Of a stretch of DNA of 6,242 bases, positions 1 through 5,695 are shown piece by piece. The notes under the pieces were generated by a model, which was given only the letters and a program-made list of their open reading frames with translations, was not told the DNA's origin and did no database searches. The stretch is from Candidatus Cloacimonadota bacterium. GTDB lineage: Bacteria > Cloacimonadota > Cloacimonadia > JGIOTU-2. The stretch covers positions 1 to 6,242 of the forward strand of contig DAOVPZ010000074.1 of NCBI GenBank assembly GCA_030628975.1. The letters are read 5' to 3'. How positions within the stretch are numbered: position 1 is the first letter of the stretch; each line of letters starts with the position of its first letter. The translations under genes and the position numbers were made by a program.

Positions 1-196
1 CAGCTATATTATGAACTATTGAATTTGAGGCTCTTCTCATATCAGATATCAAGCCAAATCTTTCGTCTGGTGGAAATCCTTTCGTGATTTTATATATTTT
101 GACTATAAGTTTGAATCCTAACTGCCAAACCCCAGTTTGGATAAAAAAAGATCCAACGGGGTAAACAGGCGTTTTCGTAAAGTCTTCAAAACTCAT
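1..196 (-). CDS. Four-helix-bundle protein, S23 / 23S rRNA intervening-sequence family (3' part beyond left edge)
   Basis: This is a partial gene: it starts at ATG 196-194 and runs off the left edge after 65 codons. The residues after about position 23 (VWQLGFKLIVKIYKITKGFP, then ERFGLISDMRRASNSI and HNIA) match the start of the small S23 four-helix-bundle family. Typical members read VWQ-A-L---IY--T--FP-(D/E)ERFGL--Q-RRA--SI--NIAEG. These proteins of about 115-130 residues are found in 23S rRNA intervening sequences and scattered through many genomes. Their cellular role is not established. The start is constrained because an in-frame TAG lies one codon upstream of the ATG, and no other ATG, GTG or TTG occurs in frame before the conserved block. 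Shine-Dalgarno support is weak (GAGA). The normally short N-terminus is split by about 16 extra residues (7-22) encoded by a palindromic stretch. The gene lies just downstream of beta, where the epsilon gene atpC would be expected. Confidence 0.82.
   Translation of the reverse strand, partial: MSFEDFTKTPVYPVGSFFIQTGVWQLGFKLIVKIYKITKGFPPDERFGLISDMRRASNSIVHNIA
130..161. repeat. Imperfect inverted repeat inside the S23-family gene
   Basis: The arm CCCCAGTTTGGAT (130-142) and the arm ATCCAACGGGG (151-161) are reverse complements apart from two bulged bases (an A and a T). They flank an 8-base A-rich loop. The palindrome lies within codons 7-22 of the S23-family gene, the segment that looks inserted relative to the family. 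An overlapping shorter palindrome, CCAAAC-CCCA-GTTTGG, occupies 125-140. It could be a small dispersed palindromic element inserted in frame. Only one copy is visible, so mobility is inference. Confidence 0.6.
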
Positions 197-221
197 AATC
201 TATCTCTTTATTTAAATCTTC

Positions 222-239
222 GCCTTAGCCTTAGCCTTT
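222..239. repeat. Short tandem GCCTTA repeat downstream of atpD
   Basis: Nearly three head-to-tail copies of GCCTTA (AAGGCT on the transcribed strand) sit in the 82-base gap between the atpD stop and the S23-family start, next to a run of T. No convincing stem followed by a U-tract is present in this gap, so I see no clear rho-independent terminator after atpD. Confidence 0.6.
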
Positions 240-278
240 TTTAATCAATTTACAAAGTTATGTTCTTATTCATATCCT

Positions 279-1676
279 TTATTCAGATTTCATACTTTTT
301 GCTCTTTCAATAACTTCCTCAATTTTCCCTGCCATATAAAAAGCTCTTTCAGGAATATGGTCATATTCACCATCAACAATACCTTTAAATCCTCTTATAT
401 TATCCTCTAATCTCACATATTGTCCTTTATAATTTGTGAATTCTTCTGCAACAAAGAATGGTTGAGAAAGGAATTTTTCAATTCTGCGGGCTCTATTAAC
501 AATTAATTTGTCTTCTTCAGATAATTCTTCCATCCCAAGAATTGCAATAATATCCTGAAGTTCCCGATATTTTTGTAATATCTGTTGTACTTTACGAGTA
601 ATAGTATAATGCTCAGTACCAATTATTCTCGGATCTAAAATTCTTGAGGTAGAATCAAGTGGGTCAACTGCTGGATATAAGCCAAGTTCAGCAATTTTTC
701 GAGAAAGAACAGTAGTAGCATCAAGGTGAGCAAAGGTTGTAGCTGGAGCAGGGTCTGTTAGGTCATCAGCAGGTACGAAAATTGCTTGCACAGAAGTTAT
801 AGAACCGTCTTTTGTAGATGTGATTCTCTCTTGGAGTTCACCCATTTCTGTGGAAAGTGTTGGTTGATATCCTACTGCTGATGGCATTCTACCTAATAAT
901 GCAGAGACTTCTGAACCTGCTTGAGTAAATCGGAAAATATTATCAATAAACAATAAGACATCCTGATGAGCTTCATCACGGAAATATTCTGCTTGAGCCA
1001 AACCAGCCAATCCAACTCTAAGTCTTGCTCCAGGTGGTTCATTCATCTGACCAAAAACCAATGCTGTCTTATCTATAACACCTGAGTGTTTCATCTCCAA
1101 CCAGAGGTCATTTCCTTCTCGTGTTCTCTCCCCAACACCTGCAAAAACAGAGTATCCCCCATGCTCTGTTGCGATATTTCTAATTAACTCCATAATCAAT
1201 ACTGTTTTTCCAACCCCTGCTCCACCGAAAAGACCTGTTTTGCCACCTTTACAATATGGACAAAGAAGATCAACAACCTTAATCCCAGTCTCTAAAATCT
1301 CATCCTTTATATCCAATTGGCTATATTCAGGTGATTCCCTATGAATAGGATATCTCTTTTTTGTTTTTAACTCTCCTAATTCATCAATTGGATCTCCTAT
1401 AACATTTATGAGTCTTCCAAGAGTTTCTTCTCCGACAGGTACAGTAATCGGTGATCCTGTATTAAAAACTTCGTCTCCTCTTTTCAAACCGTCAGTAGAA
1501 TCCATTGCAATTGCTCGTACGCGATTTTCACCTAAATGTTGCTGAGTTTCTAAAACTAATTCACCTTGACCTTCACGGTTTATTTTTAATGCAGTATATA
1601 TTTCAGGTAGATTTTCTTCAGGAAATTCAACATCTACCACTGCACCAATGATTTGAACTATTTTCCCTTTTTTCAA
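279..1676 (-). CDS. atpD: F1Fo ATP synthase subunit beta
   Basis: This is the catalytic subunit of the F1 head, present in three copies per complex. It makes ATP from ADP and phosphate as the gamma shaft rotates. It has 465 residues, the usual family length. Visible motifs are the N-terminal beta-barrel (1-80), Walker A GGAGVGKT (151-158), the catalytic glutamate E183 in GERTREGND, Walker B LLFIDN ending at D245, and the C-terminal EELSEED lever (383-389), which is DELSEED in most homologues. The segment before the P-loop reads CPYCKGGK (139-146). C139 also occurs in E. coli, but the second cysteine, C142, is unusual. The start codon is TTG (1676-1674), chosen because a perfect AGGAGG lies 4 bases upstream and the protein then begins with the standard MKKGKIVQIIGAVVDVEF. 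The stop is TAA. It is the last atp gene visible, 54 bases after gamma. No epsilon gene follows. Confidence 0.99.
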   Translation of the reverse strand: MKKGKIVQIIGAVVDVEFPEENLPEIYTALKINREGQGELVLETQQHLGENRVRAIAMDSTDGLKRGDEVFNTGSPITVPVGEETLGRLINVIGDPIDELGELKTKKRYPIHRESPEYSQLDIKDEILETGIKVVDLLCPYCKGGKTGLFGGAGVGKTVLIMELIRNIATEHGGYSVFAGVGERTREGNDLWLEMKHSGVIDKTALVFGQMNEPPGARLRVGLAGLAQAEYFRDEAHQDVLLFIDNIFRFTQAGSEVSALLGRMPSAVGYQPTLSTEMGELQERITSTKDGSITSVQAIFVPADDLTDPAPATTFAHLDATTVLSRKIAELGLYPAVDPLDSTSRILDPRIIGTEHYTITRKVQQILQKYRELQDIIAILGMEELSEEDKLIVNRARRIEKFLSQPFFVAEEFTNYKGQYVRLEDNIRGFKGIVDGEYDHIPERAFYMAGKIEEVIERAKSMKSE

Positions 1677-1680
1677 TGTT

Positions 1681-1686
1681 CCTCCT
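1681..1686 (-). promoter_or_regulatory. Shine-Dalgarno site for atpD (TTG start)
   Basis: A perfect AGGAGG lies 4 bases before the TTG start of atpD. It decides the start: no ATG is available at the conserved N-terminus, and the strong site probably compensates for the weak start codon of this three-copy subunit. Confidence 0.85.
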
Positions 1687-1730
1687 GATAAAATACTAAA
1701 TAAAACTATATAAAAATAAACATTTAGAGT

Positions 1731-2597
1731 TTATCTTATTACTTCAGCAGTTGAAGCAACTTCAATGATCTCCTTTGTAATATTATCCTGTCTCTTGTGA
1801 TGATATTCCAAAGTTAAATCTTTAATCATATCATCTGCATTATCGGTTGCGGAATCCATTGCAGTCATTCTTGCTGCCTGTTCTGCAGATGAAGACTCCA
1901 AAAGCATTCTCCAAATCTGAACATCGAGATGCTTCTTAATCAATTCTTCTAATAATTCTGTTGTTTCTGGTTCGAATAAGAATGATGAAAGAAATCTATC
2001 ATCTGTCTCTTCCAAATCCTCTAAAGGAAGTAATTGCTTTTCAACTACATTTTGCTGAATAACAGATTTGAACTCATTATATATCATCACAACCATATCA
2101 TATCTCCCTTCTAAAAAGTAAGACGAGGTTAGATTCATAACATCACGACTATGGTCAAATTTCAATCTATTAAAGAAATCAATATATTCTTCTCGAATTA
2201 TAAATCTCTTATGCTTAAAATAATTTCTACCTTTTCTCCCAACACAGATTAACTCAATATTCTTATTATTATATTTATCAATAACCTTTTCAGCTTTTTT
2301 TATAATATTCATATTAAATGCACCACAAAGCCCTTTATCTGCAGTTACTACAACAATTGCAATTGTCTTGATATCCTCATGTGTAACTTCTCTCAGTAGA
2401 GGGTGAACTACCCTTTGCGTTCTGGTTGCAAATGAAAGTAAAATCTTATCCAGTTCATCAGAGTACGGTCTGGCATTTAAAATTCTTTGTTGGGCTTTTT
2501 GCAATTTTGAAGCAGAAACCATTTTCATTGCACTGGTAACCTGCCTAGTGCTCTTCACAGAATCTATACGCTGTTTAATCTCTTTAAGACTTGGCAT
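1731..2597 (-). CDS. atpG: F1Fo ATP synthase subunit gamma
   Basis: This is the central rotating shaft that couples the c-ring to the catalytic head. The 288 residues are typical for the family. The N-terminal helix has the conserved pattern MPSLKEIKQRIDSVKSTRQV then TSAMKMVSASKLQKAQ (21-36), which sits inside the alpha3beta3 barrel. The Rossmann-like middle contains TADKGLCGAFN (85-95). The C-terminal helix carries AARMTAMDSATDNADDMI (241-258) and the terminal ITKEIIEV block (273-280). The segment usually reading YNRARQ or YNKARQ near the C-terminus is YHHKRQ here, a modest deviation. The ATG overlaps the TAA of the alpha gene by one base (TAATG), which indicates translational coupling. The stop is TAA. 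Confidence 0.99.
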   Translation of the reverse strand: MPSLKEIKQRIDSVKSTRQVTSAMKMVSASKLQKAQQRILNARPYSDELDKILLSFATRTQRVVHPLLREVTHEDIKTIAIVVVTADKGLCGAFNMNIIKKAEKVIDKYNNKNIELICVGRKGRNYFKHKRFIIREEYIDFFNRLKFDHSRDVMNLTSSYFLEGRYDMVVMIYNEFKSVIQQNVVEKQLLPLEDLEETDDRFLSSFLFEPETTELLEELIKKHLDVQIWRMLLESSSAEQAARMTAMDSATDNADDMIKDLTLEYHHKRQDNITKEIIEVASTAEVIR

Positions 2598-2599
2598 TA
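2595..2599 (-). promoter_or_regulatory. TAATG stop/start overlap between atpA and atpG
   Basis: The alpha stop codon TAA and the gamma ATG share one A. The sequence before it, GAGAAGAA, is only a moderate Shine-Dalgarno match. Ribosomes finishing alpha therefore probably re-initiate on gamma. Confidence 0.8.
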
Positions 2600-4153
2600 T
2601 TTCTTCTCAAACTCAACTTTTTCCCCTTCGGAGGACTTAATAACCTGATGTTCAAAATTTGATTTAACCTGTTTGCAAAATGAATGTAACTCATTTTCTA
2701 CCTCTTCTGTAACACCTTCTGGTAGAAGAAGTATCTTGCCTAATTCTTTATATTCAGTATCTATCATTTCGAAAACTTCTTTTTCCACAACAGGTATAAT
2801 CTCAATAGGAAGGTCATCAAGATATCCATTATATGCCATAAAAATTAAAGCAATCTGTTTTTCAACAGGAATTGGGACATACTGATCTTGCTTAAAAACT
2901 TCAACTAAGCGATATCCTCTGGTAAGTTGGTGTTGAGTATCCTTATCCAATTCAGTGCCAAACTTTGCAAATGCTTCTAATTCTCTAAATTGTGCAAGTT
3001 CAATTCTAATTTTGCCTGCAACATCTTTCATAGCTTTAATTTGAGCATTTCCACCAACACGAGACACAGAATCACCAGCATTAATTGCAGGTCTAATTCC
3101 TGAATAAAATAATTTTGTCTCTAAATAAATTTGCCCGTCAGTTATTGAAATTACATTTGTTGGAATATAAGTTGAAATATCACTAGCTTGAGTTTCAATA
3201 ATCGGAAGTGCTGTTAACGAGCCTCCACCAAGGTCATCATTTAATTTTGATGCTCTTTCAAGAAGTCGAGAATGAAGATAAAACACATCTCCCGGATATG
3301 CTTCCCTGCCAGGTGGTCTTCGAAGTAGTAGAGATAATTGTCTGTATGCAATTGCATGCTTGGATAGATCATCATATATAACTAATGCATGTTTACCTTG
3401 GTCTCTAAAATACTCTCCAATAGTTGCGGCAGCATAAGGAGCTATATACTGTATAGATGATGGGTCAGAAGCAGTTGCAGAAACTATTACTGTATAATCA
3501 AGGGCTTTGTGTTCTCTTAAAACTTCAACAACTTTTGCAACAGAAGATCTTTTCTGGCCGATTGCCACATAAATACAATATACATCTGTATCCCTCTGAT
3601 TAATAATTGTATCAACAGCTAATGCGGTTTTCCCTGTCTTCCTATCGCCAATAATCAATTCTCTTTGTCCTCTTCCAATAGGTATCATTGAGTCAATAGC
3701 TTTCAATCCTGTTTGTAAAGGTTCTTTTACTGGTTGCCTTTGAATTACCCCTAATGCCTTTCTGTCAATAGGCATAAATTTTTCAGATTCTACTTCTCCT
3801 CTGCCATCTAAAGGAAGACCAAGGGGGTTAATTACTCTACCTAAAAGTCCTTCACCAACTGGTACTTGTACAATATTTCTTGTTCTCTTAACTATATCAC
3901 CCTCTTTTATTAAATTGGTTTCCCCCAGGACAATACATCCCACATTGTCTTCTTCTAAATTAAGAGCCATTCCATACACATCATGATTAAATAAAACTAA
4001 TTCACTCGCCATAATATCTTTTAGACCATAGACACGAGCAATTCCGTCTCCAACTTCAATCACTCTTCCGACTTCTTCAATATCAATACGGTAATTGTAA
4101 TTTTCTATCTTCTCTTTGATAATCCTGCTGATTTCATCTGGTTGTATCTTCAT
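2597..4153 (-). CDS. atpA: F1Fo ATP synthase subunit alpha
   Basis: This is the regulatory nucleotide-binding subunit of the F1 head, alternating with beta. It has 518 residues, slightly longer than the usual 500-513 because of a charged tail (about 501-518, rich in Glu and Lys). Visible features are the N-terminal helix that binds delta (1-25), the beta-barrel (about 26-95), Walker A GDRKTGKT (169-176, the same positions as in E. coli), Walker B ALVIYDD with D261, the LLLRRPPGREAYPGDVFY block (275-292), and the arginine finger R365 in SVSRVGG, which completes the catalytic site on beta. The ATG is preceded by AGGAG at 4158-4162, four bases away. The gene starts 53 bases after delta and overlaps gamma by one base. 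Confidence 0.99.
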   Translation of the reverse strand: MKIQPDEISRIIKEKIENYNYRIDIEEVGRVIEVGDGIARVYGLKDIMASELVLFNHDVYGMALNLEEDNVGCIVLGETNLIKEGDIVKRTRNIVQVPVGEGLLGRVINPLGLPLDGRGEVESEKFMPIDRKALGVIQRQPVKEPLQTGLKAIDSMIPIGRGQRELIIGDRKTGKTALAVDTIINQRDTDVYCIYVAIGQKRSSVAKVVEVLREHKALDYTVIVSATASDPSSIQYIAPYAAATIGEYFRDQGKHALVIYDDLSKHAIAYRQLSLLLRRPPGREAYPGDVFYLHSRLLERASKLNDDLGGGSLTALPIIETQASDISTYIPTNVISITDGQIYLETKLFYSGIRPAINAGDSVSRVGGNAQIKAMKDVAGKIRIELAQFRELEAFAKFGTELDKDTQHQLTRGYRLVEVFKQDQYVPIPVEKQIALIFMAYNGYLDDLPIEIIPVVEKEVFEMIDTEYKELGKILLLPEGVTEEVENELHSFCKQVKSNFEHQVIKSSEGEKVEFEKK

Positions 4154-4157
4154 TTTA

Positions 4158-4162
4158 CTCCT
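4158..4162 (-). promoter_or_regulatory. Shine-Dalgarno site for atpA
   Basis: AGGAG lies four bases before the alpha ATG, inside an otherwise AT-rich 53-base spacer. I see no promoter or terminator in that spacer. Confidence 0.75.
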
Positions 4163-4206
4163 ATGAACTTATTTTAGCTATATCAGCACAAAACTCTTAT
4201 AAAAAT

Positions 4207-4737
4207 CTAAAATTCTCTTTTAAAATTTGATAAGCTGTTCTCTATTGAAGCATTTATTGCCAGATTTTTATTATATACCAAAAATCCACCTTTAATTCTT
4301 TTATCAATACTATACTTTAAACGAACTTCTCCTGATACATATCGGTTAACAAACTTTTTTATCTTCTTAATAGTTTCTAAGTCGATTGTATGAGCTGTTA
4401 GTAATTCAAAATCATAAATATCTAATCTTTGATGAATCTGGCTAATGATTTCCCGGCAAATATCTTTTAAAAAATAAATCCTATCTTTATCAATGAGTAT
4501 TATCAGAAGATTATTAAACTTTTCACAAATTTTCAACCCTTCTGCAAGTTTTGATATTATTTCTCTTTTGAATTTATTCTCTGCAATAGGTGAGATAAGG
4601 AACTCTTCTATTTCTACATTATCCTGTAAAAATTTAATAAAATTATCTACCTCATTTTCTAATGTTTTCAACTCAGCTGGTTTAAAAGCATTTATTAGTG
4701 CAATTGAATATCGTCTTGCAATAATATTTTTAATCAA
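4207..4737 (-). CDS. atpH: F1Fo ATP synthase subunit delta (OSCP-type stator subunit)
   Basis: Delta clamps the peripheral stalk (subunit b) to the top of the alpha3beta3 head. The 176 residues are typical. The N-terminal helical domain begins with IARRYSIALINAF, matching the family pattern -A--YA-AL---A. The C-terminal part has the family signature around SIDKRIKGGFLVYNKNLAIN followed by ASIENSLSNF, with the conserved GG turn and the D/N-S motif. The start is TTG (4737-4735): an in-frame TGA lies two codons upstream, no in-frame ATG is available before the conserved block, and AAGGA sits six bases upstream. Two ATG triplets just upstream are out of frame and reach stops within a few codons. 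The gene is 50 bases after b and 53 bases before alpha. This is the most divergent F1/stalk subunit, so the assignment rests on context as well as motifs. Confidence 0.96.
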   Translation of the reverse strand: MIKNIIARRYSIALINAFKPAELKTLENEVDNFIKFLQDNVEIEEFLISPIAENKFKREIISKLAEGLKICEKFNNLLIILIDKDRIYFLKDICREIISQIHQRLDIYDFELLTAHTIDLETIKKIKKFVNRYVSGEVRLKYSIDKRIKGGFLVYNKNLAINASIENSLSNFKREF

Positions 4738-4743
4738 CTTTCA

Positions 4744-4748
4744 TCCTT
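4744..4748 (-). promoter_or_regulatory. Shine-Dalgarno site for atpH (TTG start)
   Basis: AAGGA lies six bases before the TTG start of delta. Together with the in-frame TGA just upstream, it fixes TTG as the first usable start. Confidence 0.75.
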
Positions 4749-4787
4749 CATCACGATTGAGTCGGACTTCGAAGAACGGGCTTGCTC

Positions 4788-5297
4788 TCATTTTCTCCGA
4801 TGTTTAGAAGACATGGATTGCTTCAACTCATTTTTTATTAGATTATCAATCAATTCAATATCGTCTCTTTCAGTGAGTTTTTTCCCAATGATTTTATCAG
4901 TAAGGGATACAACAAACTTCCCAATTTCTTTTTCAATACTCCTTTTCGCTTTTTGAACCTCAGCTTTAACCATCTTTTGGGTTTCTTCTATAATGCTCTC
5001 TTTTCGGGTATGTGCTTCATTGATTATTTGTTCACCTGCAATTTTTGCATTTATTATAGCTTCATTCCTGAGTTCTCTTGCTTCTTTTCGAGCTTCTTGT
5101 AGCATTTTTTTCTGAGATTCTAATATTTTAGCAGATTCATTCTTGCTCTTTTGGGCATTTTCTAAATCTTCTTTTATTAGTTTCTGTCTCTTATTTAGAA
5201 AATTGATAAGAGGTTTATATAGTAAATTTTTCAATATTATTAGAAGCAAAATAAAATTTAAGATAACTATAAAGAAAGTAAAATCAATACTTATCAT
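4788..5297 (-). CDS. atpF: F1Fo ATP synthase subunit b (peripheral stalk)
   Basis: Subunit b anchors the stator in the membrane and reaches up to delta. The protein has 169 residues. One N-terminal membrane helix (about 5-27, IDFTFFIVILNFILLLIILK) is followed by the family motif LLYKPLINFLNKRQ (25-38, consensus f-YKP----l--R). A long charged coiled-coil (about 38-150), rich in Lys, Glu and Ala, then forms the dimeric stalk. The tail is very basic (SSKHRRK). The ATG is supported by AGGAG eight bases upstream (5306-5310). The stop is TGA. Only one b gene is present, so the stalk is presumably a homodimer rather than the b/b' pair of cyanobacteria and many alphaproteobacteria. It lies 25 bases after the single-hairpin c gene. 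Confidence 0.98.
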   Translation of the reverse strand: MISIDFTFFIVILNFILLLIILKNLLYKPLINFLNKRQKLIKEDLENAQKSKNESAKILESQKKMLQEARKEARELRNEAIINAKIAGEQIINEAHTRKESIIEETQKMVKAEVQKAKRSIEKEIGKFVVSLTDKIIGKKLTERDDIELIDNLIKNELKQSMSSKHRRK

Positions 5298-5305
5298 AAA
5301 TTAAT

Positions 5306-5310
5306 CTCCT
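5306..5310 (-). promoter_or_regulatory. Shine-Dalgarno site for atpF
   Basis: AGGAG lies eight bases before the ATG of the b subunit, in the 25-base gap after the single-hairpin c gene. Confidence 0.75.
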
Positions 5311-5322
5311 GCAAGAATTCAA

Positions 5323-5559
5323 CTATACTGCAAAAATAAGCAGTAAAGAAATAACTAGTGAGTATATACCTGTTGACTCAGAAACTGCTTGTCCAACTAA
5401 CATAGTTCGTGTGATAAGTCCTGCATTTTCTGGAGAACGAGCAATGGATTCACAAGCTTTACCAGCAGTAAATCCTTCTCCCAAACCAGGTCCTAAAGCA
5501 CCCATACCCATACAAAGTCCTGCTCCTAAAAGAGCAGCTGCTCTAACTATTTCTGACAT
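5323..5559 (-). CDS. atpE: F1Fo ATP synthase subunit c, single hairpin, two-carboxylate Na+-type site
   Basis: This is the rotor-ring proteolipid of 78 residues: two membrane helices (about 4-38 and 47-77) joined by a polar loop with R41-S42-P43. Helix 1 has the glycine-rich packing motif GAGLCMGMGALGPGLGEG. Helix 2 carries V59-S60-E61-S62-T63-G64-I65-Y66, the same signature as the Na+-binding c subunit of Ilyobacter tartaricus (V63, E65, S66, T67, Y70). The position equal to Ilyobacter Q32 is E28, giving two acidic residues at the site as in Fusobacterium nucleatum. Na+ specificity is therefore likely by family knowledge but is not proven by sequence alone. The ATG follows a perfect AGGAGG by four bases (5564-5569), fitting a high-copy subunit. 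From residue 48 to the end, helix 2 is about 70% identical to the last hairpin of the neighbouring multi-hairpin c, suggesting local duplication. Confidence 0.97.
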   Translation of the reverse strand: MSEIVRAAALLGAGLCMGMGALGPGLGEGFTAGKACESIARSPENAGLITRTMLVGQAVSESTGIYSLVISLLLIFAV

Positions 5560-5563
5560 TTTT

Positions 5564-5569
5564 CCTCCT
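5564..5569 (-). promoter_or_regulatory. Strong Shine-Dalgarno site for single-hairpin atpE
   Basis: A perfect AGGAGG with an A-rich four-base spacer precedes the atpE ATG. This is one of the two strongest sites in the window, in keeping with the high copy number of c in the ring. Confidence 0.8.
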
Positions 5570-5592
5570 ATGAATTATTTTGCCACAAACAA

Positions 5593-5612
5593 ACACGAAC
5601 TTACACGAACTT
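5593..5612. repeat. Tandem 10-bp repeat between the two c genes
   Basis: Two perfect head-to-tail copies of ACACGAACTT (AAGTTCGTGT on the transcribed strand) lie in the 136-base gap separating the two c genes. The ten bases before them (5583-5592) look like a degenerate third copy with six matches. The gap is untranslated in any supported frame. The role is unknown. Confidence 0.75.
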
Positions 5613-5629
5613 TTCATTTAATATTTTAA

Positions 5630-5664
5630 AGTCCTGTAACCCTTTTGTGTTAAGTCGTGACTTA
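5630..5664. repeat. Small palindrome in the gap between the two c genes
   Basis: TAAGTC-GT-GACTTA (5651-5664) is a perfect short palindrome. The same right arm can pair imperfectly with AGTCCTGTAAC (5630-5640), giving a weak stem around an 8-base loop. There is no following U-tract on the transcribed strand, so this is not a convincing terminator. It could be an RNA processing or stability element between the two c genes. Confidence 0.4.
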
Positions 5665-5695
5665 CATCATCTTAATATCCTTTATTCTATATTTT

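Noticed and set aside
2673..2885. Open frame of 70 codons on the plus strand
   Set aside because: It lies antisense inside the well-supported alpha gene, and its translation resembles no protein I know. It is a shadow frame.
4738..4790. Readthrough or recoding of the atpF TGA to extend subunit b by 17 residues
   Set aside because: The 169-residue b is already of normal length, the extension has no recognisable character, and TGA also serves as a plain stop upstream of delta. Chance is the simpler explanation.
4493..4807. Open frame of 104 codons on the plus strand
   Set aside because: It lies antisense across delta and the end of b and has no recognisable family or ribosome-binding context. 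It is a shadow of the AT-rich coding strand.
5411..5629. Open frame of 72 codons on the plus strand
   Set aside because: It is the antisense of the glycine- and alanine-rich helix 1 of AtpE and runs into the repeat spacer, so it is not a gene.
5651..5664. Rho-independent terminator between the two c genes
   Set aside because: The stem is only 5-6 bp with a tiny loop, and no U-tract follows on the transcribed strand.
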